Assembly: GCA_948146395.1 (NCBI GenBank)
Contig: OX411558.1
Location: 39,246,116 to 39,310,115, forward strand
From: Fragum whitleyi
Taxonomy: Eukaryota > Mollusca > Bivalvia > Cardiida > Cardiidae
Direction: 5' to 3'
DNA length: 64,000 nucleotides
Positions 1 through 11,885 of the stretch are shown here, in pieces (within the stretch, counting starts at the first letter, position 1; each line of letters begins with the position of its first letter). A model generated the notes under the pieces. It was not told where the DNA came from and ran no database searches. It saw only the letters and a list, made by a program, of their open reading frames with translations. A program made the position numbers and the translations under genes.

Positions 1-429
1 TTCTGTGAATAATCTTTTATTTTTGCTTGTATTAATATGAAGTTTCCAGCTGTCAAATACTTTTACCTTTATCTTTGAATGAATGAGACAAACATGCGGA
101 ATGCACATGTTTAAATAGTTGGCTTGAAATTGAAGAATATTTTTTAGGCGTTAGTAGATGCTTTATTTTTCAGAATGAATTTCAGCAATTCAGGAATATC
201 GGCCTTTCTTTCCATGCATTACCAGATTAGATCGTATTATTTTAAAGGCTTCAAAATGAGGAGGTCATTACTTCTAATTGATTTTACAGAAATTTTCATA
301 AATCACTTTTCCCATTCTGTGAAATAGCAGCTTTAAATAATAAATTTAAAGCCACCTTACTTACGTTCAAAATAACGAAACACACTCGAGTGCCCGGGAA
401 ATGGTACCATGTATTACTTAGTGATGCGT
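1..429. other. noncoding AT-rich DNA
   Basis: No open frame of note, no splice-flanked coding stretch and no clear repeat were seen in this stretch. Confidence 0.5.
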
Positions 430-861
430 ACAGTTAGTAACATGGTGAAATTGACATTCATGTCGATCAAAACAATTCTAAATTACTCACTCGGCGCTCC
501 ATTCATTCATTCCAATCCTCACTTACATCGTTCAAAAACGCTCCGAAATAATTCAAAACTATTTCAAGAGGATTAACATTTAATTTTTTTCGATCAAATT
601 ATTCTACGATTTTATTGGCTAGTGTGGATTCTCAAGTGTCAGATTGGTCTTTTAAGACACACAAACAGAAAAGTGAGTTTATTGTATTAAAGGGGGGTAA
701 AACATATCGCTAATTTTGTTCATCTTGAACAAAATTAAGGCGATTGAATTATTTCCCTTTTATTTCGCTCAAAACTCGCTACACACGCGCATTCAATTTC
801 ATTCCGAAATCATTCCAAAATCACACAAATTGTCAACTTGTCAATGTCATGATGTTACTAG
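430..861 (-). mobile_element. MITE-A copy 1
   Basis: About 430 bp non-autonomous element without coding capacity. It starts CAGTTAGTAACATGGTGAAA and ends in the inverted form (ATCATGATGTTACTAGC), with the family's internal ATTC run near 500-515 and a central inverted repeat around ACAAAATTAG near 710-740. Ten copies occur in this window. The best-preserved ends read TACAGTTA, consistent with TA target duplication. Confidence 0.75.
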
Positions 862-1689
862 CTTTATCTACTGCGTGTTTTAAACTTTGGGCGCTCGCGC
901 ATGCTTCATTAGCCTAAACGCAAGTCTCGTGAAATTCCTAAATTTTTCATGTAAAGACGTATATATTCCAATTAATGTTAACATTAAAACGAGCTGAATT
1001 CGGACCATATTTCAAATTCAAACAACCTCTATATCCCAACGGTGTTAAATGTACTTTTTGCTGGAATAGATTACAACTAGACTTTTGAAATTTATACGCA
1101 CTCAGAAGGCGACCAAAATAAAATATAAAGATTAAAGGCGATATGTGGACTGTGACAAAAGATGAATGTCCTCCGTCCTCTATGATTCAAACGTAAGTGA
1201 ATAATCAAAACATCATAACTACAGCTTGAATGAGCTGTAGTTTCAATTGATGGGTCATTCATCAACGATATTTTTGAAAGAGGATTTATTTCTATTATGC
1301 ACTTGCGTAATGTGCATTTTGGTAGTAACGTCCTTAGATACACCCAAAATGAGGATAAGTTACACGTACATAAATGGTATCTCAAGTATATTTAAGCTTT
1401 AGCTACATTATTTTGGAAAAGAGTACACAATCTTTCTCGACGTCATAATTTATAGGTTTCATTGATTTATTTTACTTTTCATTAAACACTTATAATAATT
1501 GTTGTTCTTATTATGAAAATTCGTACTTAATCTGTTTATCCGATTCATTATTTGTTATGAATTCCGCTTACATTTGATTGCCATCCTAACCTTTTCGTCA
1601 TTTTTCTATTACACCAGCTAGATTATGGTACTGCTTTTCTAATTGGTTTTCAGCCCCATGCCTATTTCTTTGCTTATGTGTAAATATCT
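862..1689. other. noncoding DNA, nothing recognised
   Basis: Short spurious frames only. A small hairpin of the type ACTACAGCTTGAATGAGCTG lies near 1217-1240; similar AGCTT-centred hairpins occur in MITE-D copies, so this may be a relic. Confidence 0.4.
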
Positions 1690-1820
1690 CTGTCTTTGTC
1701 TGGGTACATGTATCTGTCTGTCTGTCACCGTCTCTCTATCTTTATGTCTCTGTTTTTCTATATCACTCTCGCTATATACTTGTATGTCTCTTTCTCTCTC
1801 TCTCTGTCTCTCTCCCTCTC
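1690..1820. repeat. CT/GTCT-rich low-complexity tract
   Basis: Degenerate CTCT, GTCT and TCTC runs. Open frames on both strands here are produced by the composition and are not genes. Confidence 0.8.
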
Positions 1821-1963
1821 CTATCTCTGGTTTAAACCTATTTATTTTACATCGATTGGGAAACAAGTTCTTACAACTTAAACAAATCCCTCTCGATTCT
1901 GCTTCCTGGAAATTCACCAGAACTCGCGCCGAATGTGTGGGCCTATGAAAGAACCAAGATCGA

Positions 1964-2048
1964 TAGCTGCTCCCGGGAATCGAACTCAGGACCTTTAGGT
2001 CAAGAGACCGACGCTCTAACTCTGGAGTGACCTCACTAGAATTTTCTT
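1964..2048 (-). mobile_element. tRNA-like SINE head
   Basis: On the minus strand this reads as a tRNA-like segment with an A-box-like TTAGAGCGTCGG and a B-box GAGTTCGATTCC, the two internal RNA polymerase III promoter boxes. It has no clean acceptor stem, so it is better read as a SINE head or tRNA pseudogene than as a functional tRNA. Confidence 0.55.
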
Positions 2049-2529
2049 CCGGAGGTCATTGTATGGTAAAAGTAGATCCTTTAGAATAAGTAGTGCGACA
2101 TTGAAACGTTATTTTTGAGAGTAAAATAGTAACTCGAGTGCTCAATTTTGTCCTTTTCACCTAGTTTTGCATCTCTTCTTTGATTTAACGCTTGATTTGA
2201 CCCTCTATGTATACGATTTCCTTTGCGAAAGGACGGATAACGGGTGGGAGTCGTACCCAAAGTAACTGTCCTCTTCATAGGTGGAAAAAAGACGGTACCT
2301 CTACTTAAGCTTTGTTACCCCAAAAGTTGAAGGGAGTTTCCCTGGATATTTTTTGTACTTTAAGGTAGCACATTCAACGAAGATGAATGGCTAAAGAGGT
2401 CAAGGGTCAAACCTTTCTGTGGAACCGACCACAGCACCGGAAAAGAGTGCAATTTTATATAGAACAAAGAAGGCCCAAAATCCGGTGGGGTCACACCCTC
2501 TAGACCACGGACACCACACCAGATCCTAT
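2049..2529. other. noncoding DNA, nothing recognised
   Basis: No splice-flanked coding segment and no clear repeat seen. Confidence 0.4.
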
Positions 2530-2775
2530 CTCTCCTATCTCTTACTTTTTCTCTCTCTCTCTGTCTCCCTCTCTCTCTCTCTCTCTCTGTGTGTGTTTGT
2601 GCCTCCCCCTCTCTCTCATGCACTCTCTCTTTCTCCCTTTCTCACTCTTTTCCCTTCTCCTCGTTCTCTTCCGCTCCATCTTTTTTCTCATTCATCCAAT
2701 TTCTCTTCCCCTGTCTCAGTCTGTCTGTTTGTTTTTCCCTTTCTCCATGTCGTTCTCTCTCTCTCCGTCTCTGAC
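2530..2775. repeat. CT-rich microsatellite
   Basis: Long CTCTCT and GTGT runs with T-rich interruptions. Three overlapping frames on the plus strand encode only Ser/Leu/Phe-rich low complexity and are not annotated as genes. Confidence 0.85.
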
Positions 2776-3654
2776 GCTTTATTTAAAGATATATTTCTTC
2801 TTATATTTTTTTACAATTCTTGTAGTCGTTGTTATAGTTGAAGCAAAATGTTATTAAATAATTTAATGTGATAAATGGCTTGAGCAAAAAACCTTAAAGT
2901 GAATCTTGTATTAGTGGATAGACATTTAGTGCCAACAATTTGAAGACTTCTTCATTTTATGCGTTATACTTTCCCAGGTAATTAACTAATAGCTCTTCAT
3001 ATAGAATGAGTGCTTTGTTTATGGGTACGCGGCGAAAGAAAACCGGGTTTTAAACCGGCTCCTTGCGTATCGTATCGCGGCTTAATTTGTAGCCTGCTTT
3101 TTTGCATGACCAAAAATTAATAGCCCGAAGGTGGTTTGCATAAAGGAACATGCAAAGCAAAAATGTTTGTCCTGTCCCTAACGTTTGCAAAACGTTGGAT
3201 AAACTATTCCCGGCTATGTACGTTTACTCAAGTGCAGAGCAGGGAACAATTTTCCCAAGTTTGTGATATTTTTATGGAGCGCAGTGCTCAAGCTTATATT
3301 ATGCATTTCTATTTTTTTGTCTAATTACTATTGATATTAGCTGTACATATTGCAATATTGTTAAATGAAATAAACTTTTTTGTATTGTGGTGTATGGTAT
3401 ATACATATATATACTAGCGTCTAAACTTTTCGCGCACCCAGTTGGTCTCTGTTTATGTCGGCTCATATGTTTGAGGCGTCATGCAAAAGAAGACGATCTT
3501 GGAACAAAATAAAAACTATTTGAAATAAATATTTCATCCTAGCAGGGCTTATCAAGTTTTCGCATTTGAAAAAAAAATCACACTTCCCGCAAATGTGACT
3601 CGACGCGCGAAAAGGGACGCTCTGGAAACATGCTTATATTTGAAAACGAGATTG

Positions 3655-4064
3655 TACAGTTAAAATCGTGGAGTTGACAAAATGAATGGTTTTGGAATGA
3701 TTTGAATGAGATCAAATGAGTGTTTTGGGCGAGTTTAGAGTGGGATTAAAGGGAGATAATCTAATATCGCTAATTTTGATCAAGATGAACAAAATTAGCG
3801 ATATTTATTACCTCCCTCTAACGATAACGTACTTTTCTGGTTGTGCGTTTGAAGGACAAATCAACCACTTTAAAATCCAACCCAGCCAATTATTTGATCG
3901 ATTTAAATTAAATGCTGATCGCTTTCGAAATGTTTTCTGATCATTTTGAAGCGTTTTCGATCGATTTGAGTGAGAGTTTTGGATGAATGGAAGGAGCGCT
4001 GAGAGAATGAATTAGAATGATTTTCATCGGAATGATGGTCAATTTCACGATTTTTTCAACTGTA
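3655..4064 (+). mobile_element. MITE-A copy 2
   Basis: Ends TACAGTTAAAATCGTGG and CACGATTTTTTCAACTGTA. The central palindrome TAATATCGCTAATTTTGATC / AGCGATATT lies near 3765-3810, and the hallmark GGAGCGCTGAG is near the right end. Confidence 0.8.
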
Positions 4065-4364
4065 TATACGTGTTTTAACAGTTGTAATAAATGAATGGTG
4101 TTTGTGGCCCGTCGACAACTAGGGTCATGTTGGGTGCTAAACGTCTTGAGTAAGGTAGGTATGGCCAAGCGTAGAAGAGTCAAAATTAATTCTTCTCAAC
4201 GAATTGATCTATAATTTAACATTTGTCGCATTTGATAAAACAAGCACATGTGAAGGTAGAATGATCAGTTTAGTTTCAGAAAATAGCCTTAAGGCGAAAT
4301 TTTTCGAACCTTTTCATCCTGCAAAGTCCACGCATTTAGACCTGGATCGATACTTTTGACCCCC

Positions 4365-4396
4365 CATCCCCCGCCCCACCGCCCCCCCCCCCCCGT
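4365..4396. repeat. poly-C tract
   Basis: C-rich run next to the right end of foldback element G. Confidence 0.7.
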
Positions 4397-4421
4397 CGCC
4401 GCTTTTCGCGTGAAGTGTCAA

Positions 4422-5032
4422 ACAAATGACGACTTTTTGTTTTTACTTTCAGGACTTCAACTAACGCCACAAAAATGTCTCATCGGTGCAAAGAAACGGG
4501 GTTTTATGTGTGACTTGAATTTTCCAGGTAGACCTAATTTTGTGTAATTTTCATTTTCATTCCGAACGCATAGTTATAGCTATACGCGATATGAGTATTA
4601 CTTCATGCTTTGGGATTCTTAGATTGTTAAGAATATTTGTGGTTCTTTAGCGAACATGACGAAAGAGTGAAATAACGCGAGAAGTATTTTTAAGAACTAT
4701 TCTTATTGTCACTTCTTATCAACAGAAACTACTTTTAGGGGAAAAGTTACATTTCTATTGTGTACTGGTAAATTCCCAATTTCTTCATTTGATGGAACTA
4801 CTTATTAATTTATCAATGGACATACACAAAACCTTAGTATATGTCTTGGGTAAGAATTATACGTGAAAAATAATGGATGCAATTCTGGAAAATATTCGAA
4901 AAAGAGGCTAAAAGAAGAACTAATCCAAAGAGAGAAATATGGGGAATGGACTTTGTGTGGAGACGTCAAGCTCTTGGACCGTTTTTGATTGGTAAGTTAT
5001 GTTTTAGTTTTAGATTTACTGGTCAGGTATTC
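4422..5032. other. noncoding DNA, nothing recognised
   Basis: No coding exon or recognisable repeat seen. Confidence 0.4.
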
Positions 5033-5130
5033 AAGTCGCCACGATATAACTAAAAGATAGTTAAAAGCGGCCGATAACCCAATTCAAACACACACACAAA
5101 CAAACACACACAAACAACCAAACAAAAGTT
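5033..5130 (+). mobile_element. SINE 3' end with CA-rich tail
   Basis: Contains AAAGCGGCCGATAACCCAAT, matching the 3' end of the complete SINE at 15582-15838 (AAAGCGGCGAATAAACCCAT). It is followed by a tail of CACA and CAAA repeats. The head is missing. Confidence 0.65.
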
Positions 5131-5485
5131 TCATACCTCCATGAATTAAAAAAACCTCTCTCAACATCTTATTTTTCAATACCATGAAGCCATACTGGAA
5201 TAATTTCGCATTAATAAGACAGAATTCTTATGGGACTTCTGCGTAAACGAAATTGTTTTCATTTAGGAATAAAACCAATTATACAACCAATCAGAATGCA
5301 TGAAACGTGTTGCACACAATTAAAATTAAACTATTGGCCTTTAAGTTAAGTTTGGTATTTTGACGCTTCGCTTCTATACATACAAATATATCATAGCCAC
5401 AAGCCACGATACCGTAATCGAGTAAAACACTACCTGCATTCGACATAATTATTGTGAGAAAATCTTGAGCCAGACTACTTTGACC

Positions 5486-5530
5486 CCCCCCCACACACAC
5501 ACACACAAACACACACACAAAAAAAATAGA
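5486..5530. repeat. CA microsatellite with flanking C and A runs
   Basis: CACACA run preceded by poly-C and followed by poly-A. The small minus-strand frame over it is not convincing. Confidence 0.75.
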
Positions 5531-6009
5531 AATTTGTTTGAAACAAAATTAAAATATCAGCATAACAAGGGTAAACATATTTAAGTATTTTCATGACCCG
5601 AAAATAGACCGGAGTGAGACCTTCATCAAAGTTACATCAAGATATCAGCTGAGACGGTCGGAGGTTACGATCATTTGAGAAAGTAGTCAATTTTCGTACC
5701 GATAGACCTGTTTAAAACATTTTCTAGAACTGGTTTCCAAGAAAATGATTTTATCACTCCGAAAGTGATAAAAACCCACATGCTTAATTTCATCTGATTA
5801 GGAACTGATGTAAAAACCGGTATTGAATTTGAGTATTTAAATCTGTTACGCGTTTTCAGTCATTAAAACCTCTTACCGAATTGCCGATTTCAAATAAAAA
5901 TGATGTATTGGCAAGTTTTTTTTTTATCTTATAACTTTACAAGTATCCGTGTGATAACATCCCGTATGATGATTTTATGATATCACATAGTTATTTTTAG
6001 AACAAATAT
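5531..6009. other. noncoding DNA, nothing recognised
   Basis: No coding exon or clear repeat seen. A short hairpin AGTGATAAAA lies near 5760. Confidence 0.35.
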
Positions 6010-6015
6010 ACATGT

Positions 6016-6256
6016 GTATAATGCTGTTACTTTTAGAAACTTGCATTTCTGTTGGAAACATCTACAAAAATAAGGCAAATAGAGGTTATAGGGGTTATAA
6101 GATAAATATAATACGTATTTAGTGTATTGTATGAAAAAATATCTAACTCGGTTGTGGGAATTGATAATTGTCTCGGCAGAGCCTCGACAATGATCAATTG
6201 TCCCAACCTCGTTAGATATTTTTTCTCATACAAAACACTAAATACGTATTTTACAT
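6016..6256. mobile_element. foldback element H, copy 1
   Basis: Long imperfect hairpin. Arms include AATACGTATTTAGTG (about 6110) and CACTAAATACGTATTT (about 6236), and the centre is CTCGGCAGAGCCTCGACAA. Parts of the same family, inverted and broken up, recur at about 51530-51955. Confidence 0.65.
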
Positions 6257-6307
6257 ATCTTTAGGGCAAACTTCTTTCTGGTCCCGGGCGGGTATTCTTG
6301 CCCGGTA

Positions 6308-6728
6308 TATCAGAGTAGTCGTGAAATTGACAGTCATTCCGATCAAACCCATTCTACATTGCTCACTCAGCGCTCCATTCATTCATTCCAATCACCCACT
6401 CAATTCATTGAAAGTCACTAAAAATGAAAATATCAACAACTACAATCAAAATAAATATAGCTGAAAAACACAGTTTCACTGAAATAGTTGAAATTGTAAG
6501 CGTCTGATTGGTTCATGAAGAAATAGGAAGCTATTTAACATGAATGCAGATTTTATTAAAGGGGGTAATAAATATTGCTAATTTTGTTAATCCAGATCAA
6601 TATTAGCGATATGTGATTTCCTTCCTTGAATTTTACCCAAAACTCGCTCCACATAGTCATCCAATTTTATTCCAAAACCATTCCAACATCATTCATCCTG
6701 TCATTTTCACGATGTTGTTAACTATACC
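6308..6728 (-). mobile_element. MITE-A copy 3
   Basis: GTCGTGAAATTGACAGTC at the left, CTCAGCGCTCCATTCATTC inside and CACGATGTTGTTAACTATA at the right. Opposite orientation to copy 2. Confidence 0.75.
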
Positions 6729-6882
6729 AAGTCTTGACTCGTCCAAATATTGACTATCAATAGCCCAAAAAGGCTTTTCTGATATTTTAAAGTGAGACCA
6801 GTCTACACCCCGGAAGGATCTTAACCAGAAAAAAAGTTGATCCTTAGTCTGGAATAGTTTTTGTCATCTACGTTTTACACGA

Positions 6883-7500
6883 CCGCCGCCTAGCGCAGCT
6901 GGAAGATATTGCAATCACACGGGTCACGGGTTCGATACTTGCGGTGGAACATATCCAGATCGCCATTTGTCTCCCATCATAGGGTGTCGTTAACCCAAGT
7001 GGGTTACAGTGAATATCATCTTGAAATTGACAATATAAATGATTTTGGAATGAAATTGAGTGAGACCGAGTTTTGAATGAAATTCAAGGGAGATAATCCA
7101 ATATCGCTTATTTTGTTCAGTTCGAACAAAATTAATGATTATATATTACCTCCCTTTTATAGAATGGATACACAGGTTCTGTGAATAGCTGTCTTTGTTT
7201 TCACGAACCAATCATTCGCTTACAAAATTCAATTATGTTAGTGAAATCGAGGATTTTATCTACCGCTTTTTATTTTGAATGCAGTTGTTAAACGTATCAT
7301 TGTTAGTGATGTTGGTGCGTTTGTTAATGGTTTAAGTGAGTGAATGGAATGAATGAATGAATGAATGGAACGCTGAGTGAACGATATAGAATGGTTTTGA
7401 TCGAAATGACAGTGAATTTCACGATGCTACTAACTGTGGCAACTGGAGGCTAGAAAGAACGCGGTAGTAGTACTTAAACGAGAAATACCAGAACTATGAT
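6883..7500 (+). mobile_element. tRNA-derived SINE split by MITE-A
   Basis: The head at 6883-7004 has an A-box TAGCGCAGCTGG and a B-box GGGTTCGATAC. The body resumes at 7438 with GCAACTGGAGGCTAG, which joins exactly to the head when compared with the intact SINE at 15582-15838. MITE-A copy 4 fills the gap. Confidence 0.75.
7005..7437 (+). mobile_element. MITE-A copy 4 (nested in a SINE)
   Basis: Starts TACAGTGAATATCATCTTG and ends CACGATGCTACTAACTGTG. It carries the family's central palindrome near 7100-7150 and ATGAATGAATGAATGG near 7343. The SINE sequence on either side rejoins at a TA, supporting TA as the target site. Confidence 0.8.
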
Positions 7501-7599
7501 TGAAAAATGTTAAGAGTGGTGTTAAACTCGTTAAAACGGTACTAAATTCGAGTAATATTATAACGCGTTTTCTATCACTAAAATTGTTTACCTGTATCT

Positions 7600-7825
7600 G
7601 ATTTCGGCATAAGACTTTCAATCTGGAAGTCGTGGGTTCGATCCCAGGTGGCGGTAAATATCCTTTCCGACGTTTGTCTCTCACCAATGGGTATATAATC
7701 GTAAATCTATATGGGATAGCAGTCGGAGGCTAGGAAAAAGTGTAATGGTAGTACAGGTGAAAGAAATACCAGGAATCCATTGTTAGGTGCTCCGGCCTCC
7801 GCTAAATAATTGTTCTTCTTCAGGA
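7600..7825 (+). mobile_element. tRNA-derived SINE
   Basis: B-box GGGTTCGATCCC at 7633, then the family body (TGTCTCTCACCAATGGG, GGGATAGCAGTCGGAGGCTAG, GAAATACCAGGAATCCATTG). The A-box part of the head is weak. Confidence 0.75.
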
Positions 7826-8349
7826 TACAAGGAAAAAAAAACGTTGGCGAACAAACACTTAAAAAAAAAATAATTGAAATTTTAAAATGTACCTAAGAGT
7901 AGAAATTGGCGACCCAAAACTCTTCAGAGAATCTCTGCAGAGCAAATGGAAACACATTTCAACTGAGTGTTTATCCACAAAAACCGAAATTCCGAAGATA
8001 ATAGAAGTCGTAAACGTTCAATTAAATTTTAAATGCTCTGTTGTTTTTTGGCTGCGAACTATTTTCATGGGGTGAGAGCAGATTATCTTAGAAGAATTAT
8101 TGCTATGATATGTCATAACTCTTATCTGGAATTGATAAACACCAAAAAAGAAACCCTTAAAATTGATGATGAAGGCGGTATTAATATTATTGCTAGGTAA
8201 ACATTTACCAAATCTTTTTAACAACAGATGTATTGAGAAATAGGCCTATTTGCGACTTTTGGGGTTGTTGATCCAATCTTCCTAAAGCAAGCAACTTCAT
8301 CCTCCAAATGATTAATACATGTAGATGTATTTGGCTTGAAAAAATACTT
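7826..8349. other. noncoding DNA, nothing recognised
   Basis: Two short opposing frames only; no family resemblance and no splice context. Confidence 0.4.
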
Positions 8350-9333
8350 GGTATAAACTTAAACCAACTTCTAATCGGTCACTCAAATTAAGATTGTAAA
8401 GTAATGCTTCATAATGTTAGAGATGCAAGTGTTTGATGATTTCCGATAGCCCATGCACTTGGTAGATATTATCCATGATTAATGCCCTGGCAGGGCGGAG
8501 CCTAAGTAACGGGTCGTTGCACTTAAGGTTAAGGGAAATAAGCTTTTATCTAAAATAACCTACTTTTAAAGAGAGTCGACATATATAACCCGAGACCTTA
8601 AATCATAGATTGATAACCAAATCCTCGTAACTTCAGCTTGATCAAGCTGAAGTTACGAGGCTTTGGCAACCAAACGATGAAATGTGTTCACTCTCTCAAA
8701 GCACGCGAATCCCTAAGGTTTTAGGATAAAGTTATTTGCACGCGTTAACGATGATTATCGACTAAAATTTGAAATAATCCAAACTATTGAAAAGTAAACT
8801 CGCCAAATTACGTCACGATTAAGCCCCGCCCTGCCAGTTCATTAATTACGGAGAATACCAAAACCAAAGTGCATCAAAATACTCTCCGGGGAAGCAATTC
8901 AACTTGCATGAGAACATGAGTACCCCCAATTTCAAAATTAACATTGGTGGGTGGGGTAAATTTAACAAGTTCACCTCATTTACGCAAATGAACATCTTAA
9001 ATAATGTTTTCTCTACTTATTTGTATTCAGCTACCTTTAAGGCATCGAAAGCATAGTGATTTTCATCAACATAATGTTATTTCTCCGACTGAAATTTTGA
9101 AAATTCCATGCTTTTTGCGAGTTTTGTGACTTTTTCAAAGTAGGGTTGATGTCTTCTTTTGTCTGCTACAATCGTTGTGTCGGTTCTTTTTACACAATTC
9201 TTTCACCAAAATCCACGAGATTGATTTGTCTTTGCATGAACGTAATGTTCTATTCAATCTTTATATTGTAAATGTGTCGAACAGAGGAAATCATGCAGTG
9301 ACCGATTAGAAGTCGGTTTCAGTTTATATTACC
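8350..9333. mobile_element. inverted-repeat element, about 985 bp, with nested MITE-D
   Basis: Bounded by an imperfect inverted repeat: CCAACTTCTAATCGGTCACT at about 8364 and AGTGACCGATTAGAAGTCGG at about 9298, with similarity extending outward for roughly 15 bp. No coding capacity. MITE-D copy 1 lies inside. Confidence 0.5.
8479..8847. mobile_element. MITE-D copy 1
   Basis: Terminal inverted repeats CTGGCAGGGCGG (8487-8498) and CCGCCCTGCCAG (8826-8837), with matching ATTAATG/CATTAAT outside. A central perfect hairpin pairs CGTAACTTCAGCTT with AAGCTGAAGTTACG near 8625-8660. Confidence 0.8.
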
Positions 9334-9869
9334 CAGACACCAGGAACTAAGACAGTATAAGTAGAATACGCTATTTTGACTTGCCGATTGTAAAGAAATG
9401 TACTTGAATCACAAGTCACAAAAGCGTATTCAAGTTATAACACTTAAAAGATTTTCGTACTCAAATAAGATTTCATTCAAAGTTTGAATGGTGAATAAAC
9501 GTGCTTTACTAAATGCATGAAAATGAAAATTCGCGTCCGCAAATTTTTACTCATTACATTTAACACGACGTTATATAATGTTAAGTGTTATATACGAATT
9601 TAACAAATATTCAATTTTTGAAAATTTAGTAATTTTGCATCTGATTATGAGAAAGATTTGGTTTTTTGATGAATTCTTGCCTTGAACACAAGGACCAACT
9701 TTTGCCAACAACGACCGAATACTTATCGAAGTTTATAAACACGTATTCGGATGATAAAACTAATTTTTTTCCGAGGTAATTTGAAAACGCAAAAATGAAG
9801 CATTGCAAAGTATATCGATTGCTTAAGCCCTGTATATAAAGCCAACTATAATATGACCTATGTTACGGG
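9334..9869. other. noncoding DNA, nothing recognised
   Basis: No coding exon or clear repeat seen. Confidence 0.4.
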
Positions 9870-10262
9870 AGTGAAATAACCCCGTTGAATATTTTTGATA
9901 TTACACGGGTGTTATTACACTAGTGGAATATCTATGGAAATGAGCTCAGAGCGAAAAGCAACGCTATATTGATACCAAGAAAATGACTTCATAATGTATA
10001 TATTGTGACGTCAGTTTTAAACGGCGTTATAAGTTTCGCGGAAAATTGAAATGTTGAATTTCAACAATTTGACGATTTCGGGCGAACATTCAGGTCATAT
10101 TATATATAGGATATCAAATTTGTGCTCATCTAATACCGAATTTATTAAACTCGTCATCTATAAACAGATAAAAACTCGGAGTAGCCCCGTTTTTATCTGT
10201 TTATAGAGGACTCGTTTAATAAATACGTTATTCAATGACCAATCATTCAATATCCTCTATTT
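9870..10262. mobile_element. foldback element F, copy 1
   Basis: Shares an extended block with 48660-49020: CCCCGTTGAATATTTTTGA, ACGGCGTTATA followed by TTTCGCGGAA, and a hairpin of ACAGATAAAAACTCG with GTTTTTATCTGTTTATAG. No coding capacity. Confidence 0.7.
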
Positions 10263-10605
10263 AAACATTGTACAAAACGATAACAGAAATCCCCTTTCTC
10301 GCTGATTAACCAAATTAAGAACCACTTGTTTTTGTTATTTAGATAAGCACCTACAAAGAACAAAGAATACCGAAGTATAACCTGTCATTTCTTAGGGACA
10401 TTGCAGGCTAGTTTTTCATATATTAGCAAATACCTTAGCTATCGTCTTTGATAGAAAAGACAGAAAACCCTACCTGAAAAACTAAGTCAAAATGCAACCT
10501 CCCTGTTTTTAACATCTTGCGTCGTGTGATGTTTTTAGGCGTCACGTATAAATGTTCCTCTTTCAGCCAGCGAGAACAATAATAAATATGATGATGATGA
10601 TGATA

Positions 10606-10648
<43 letters not shown>

Positions 10649-11640
10649 CAAAGCACTGAAAGGACTGGTGGTGGACGTTTCTGTCGGCATACTAGAGTGA
10701 TTCTTCCATTTGTTGAGAAAAGAGAAATTTTACATGTAAAATTACGATAAAAGGAAAATGACCTGACCCAAGTTCGCATCTTGCTTCAGATATACATTTC
10801 TCAACATATATCGTCGATCGTCTACCAAAGTCCTGTAATACAAGGTTTTGATAACTTTCTGCATTATGCCGGGTGTAGTTTAAAGAGTGATTGTCTAATC
10901 CATTGGGTATGAAAGGAAAGAAATGACAATTAGATGGTCTAGGTTATTATTCTTATTTTGTAATGCTAATCGATTCTCCGTAATCTCATAATTAAAATTA
11001 TGGTGTTATCTGCTTAAAAAATTCTATAAGAGAATAATAATTAATTGTTCCGCGATTTTCATTCTCATACAAAGGAAGAAAGGGAAAGTGTTTATATAAA
11101 CACGTTAAAAATTGCAGACACTCGTCTCGAGATTGGCTGTCGTGTGTTGAAAAGTAAAGTAAAACCCCTTTGCATAAACCTTTATCGCACGACTTGAATG
11201 CCTTACTTTACCTGCTCGGGTTGTATTGGTATTCATGTGTATTCCGGTATTTCCATTAATTGGCCATTGTTACCATATATATACATTAGTAGTGTCAGGG
11301 GAGGCTACCATTCCAGTAATTCCATTCACCAAGTTTTCATGGGTGACCTCCCATAGACCATTGGGAAACAAGGGGCGAATTAATCACTCTGCCTGAAAAG
11401 TAGTCATACGCAAGCAAAACATTCACCCGATCTCAGAATTGCAAATAATTTCGCACTTAAAAGATGTCTTTGCAGTTTCAACAAGTTATATAGGATCCTT
11501 GTTTCACGCCATTTTTTGAATGCATAGTTGTCAGACGGATACAATTCTTGAAAAGAGTAAATTGAATCTTAGTGAGCACTACTGTTTTTAAAACCTATTA
11601 ACATCTGACAGGATTGTCCTTACGCGGTACTAACACTGGT
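10263..11640. other. noncoding DNA with an AAT microsatellite
   Basis: An (AAT)n run at about 10607-10646 is preceded by GATGATGATG. Nothing else recognised; the 114-residue minus-strand frame across the microsatellite is judged spurious. Confidence 0.5.
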
Positions 11641-11661
11641 GAACGTAAACGTCCACCAATA

Positions 11662-11664
11662 ATA

Positions 11665-11695
<31 letters not shown>

Positions 11696-11703
11696 TGATA
11701 ATA
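11662..11703. repeat. AAT microsatellite
   Basis: About thirteen AAT-type triplets with a few substitutions. Confidence 0.85.
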
Positions 11704-11747
11704 AAACTGCTGAAACAATTGGTTGCTACCTGAGCAAAGTTTGATGT

Positions 11748-11885
11748 CGAGTCCTGCGTTCAAGATGACAAAAACAGTGCAAACTATTTGCATATTTGAT
11801 CCCGCTTTGCACTTGCCCTAGAATTCAAAGCGGGACACAATTCGCAAACAGTTTGCCCCATTTTGTCACTCTGAACGTAGGACTG
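11748..11885. mobile_element. foldback MITE-C copy
   Basis: Small hairpin element. The left part is CCTGCGTTCAAGATGACA, the centre CCCGCTTTGCACTTG / CAAAGCGGGACA, and the right part CACTCTGAACGTAGGAC. Family hallmark: a CTTTGCAC/GTGCAAAG hairpin flanked by CGTTCAGGAT-type ends. Confidence 0.7.

Larger units (their letters stand above)
3596..4421. mobile_element. foldback element G, copy 1, split by MITE-A
   Basis: The left end contains GCGCGAAAAGGGACGCTCTGG and the right end CCGCTTTTCGCGTGAAGTGTC. These match the two ends of the element at 17300-17572. MITE-A copy 2 (3655-4064) sits inside it, so this is a nested insertion. Confidence 0.55.

Noticed and set aside
1643..2857. Several Ser/Leu/Phe-rich frames
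   Set aside because: CT-rich low complexity; no splice signals or family resemblance.
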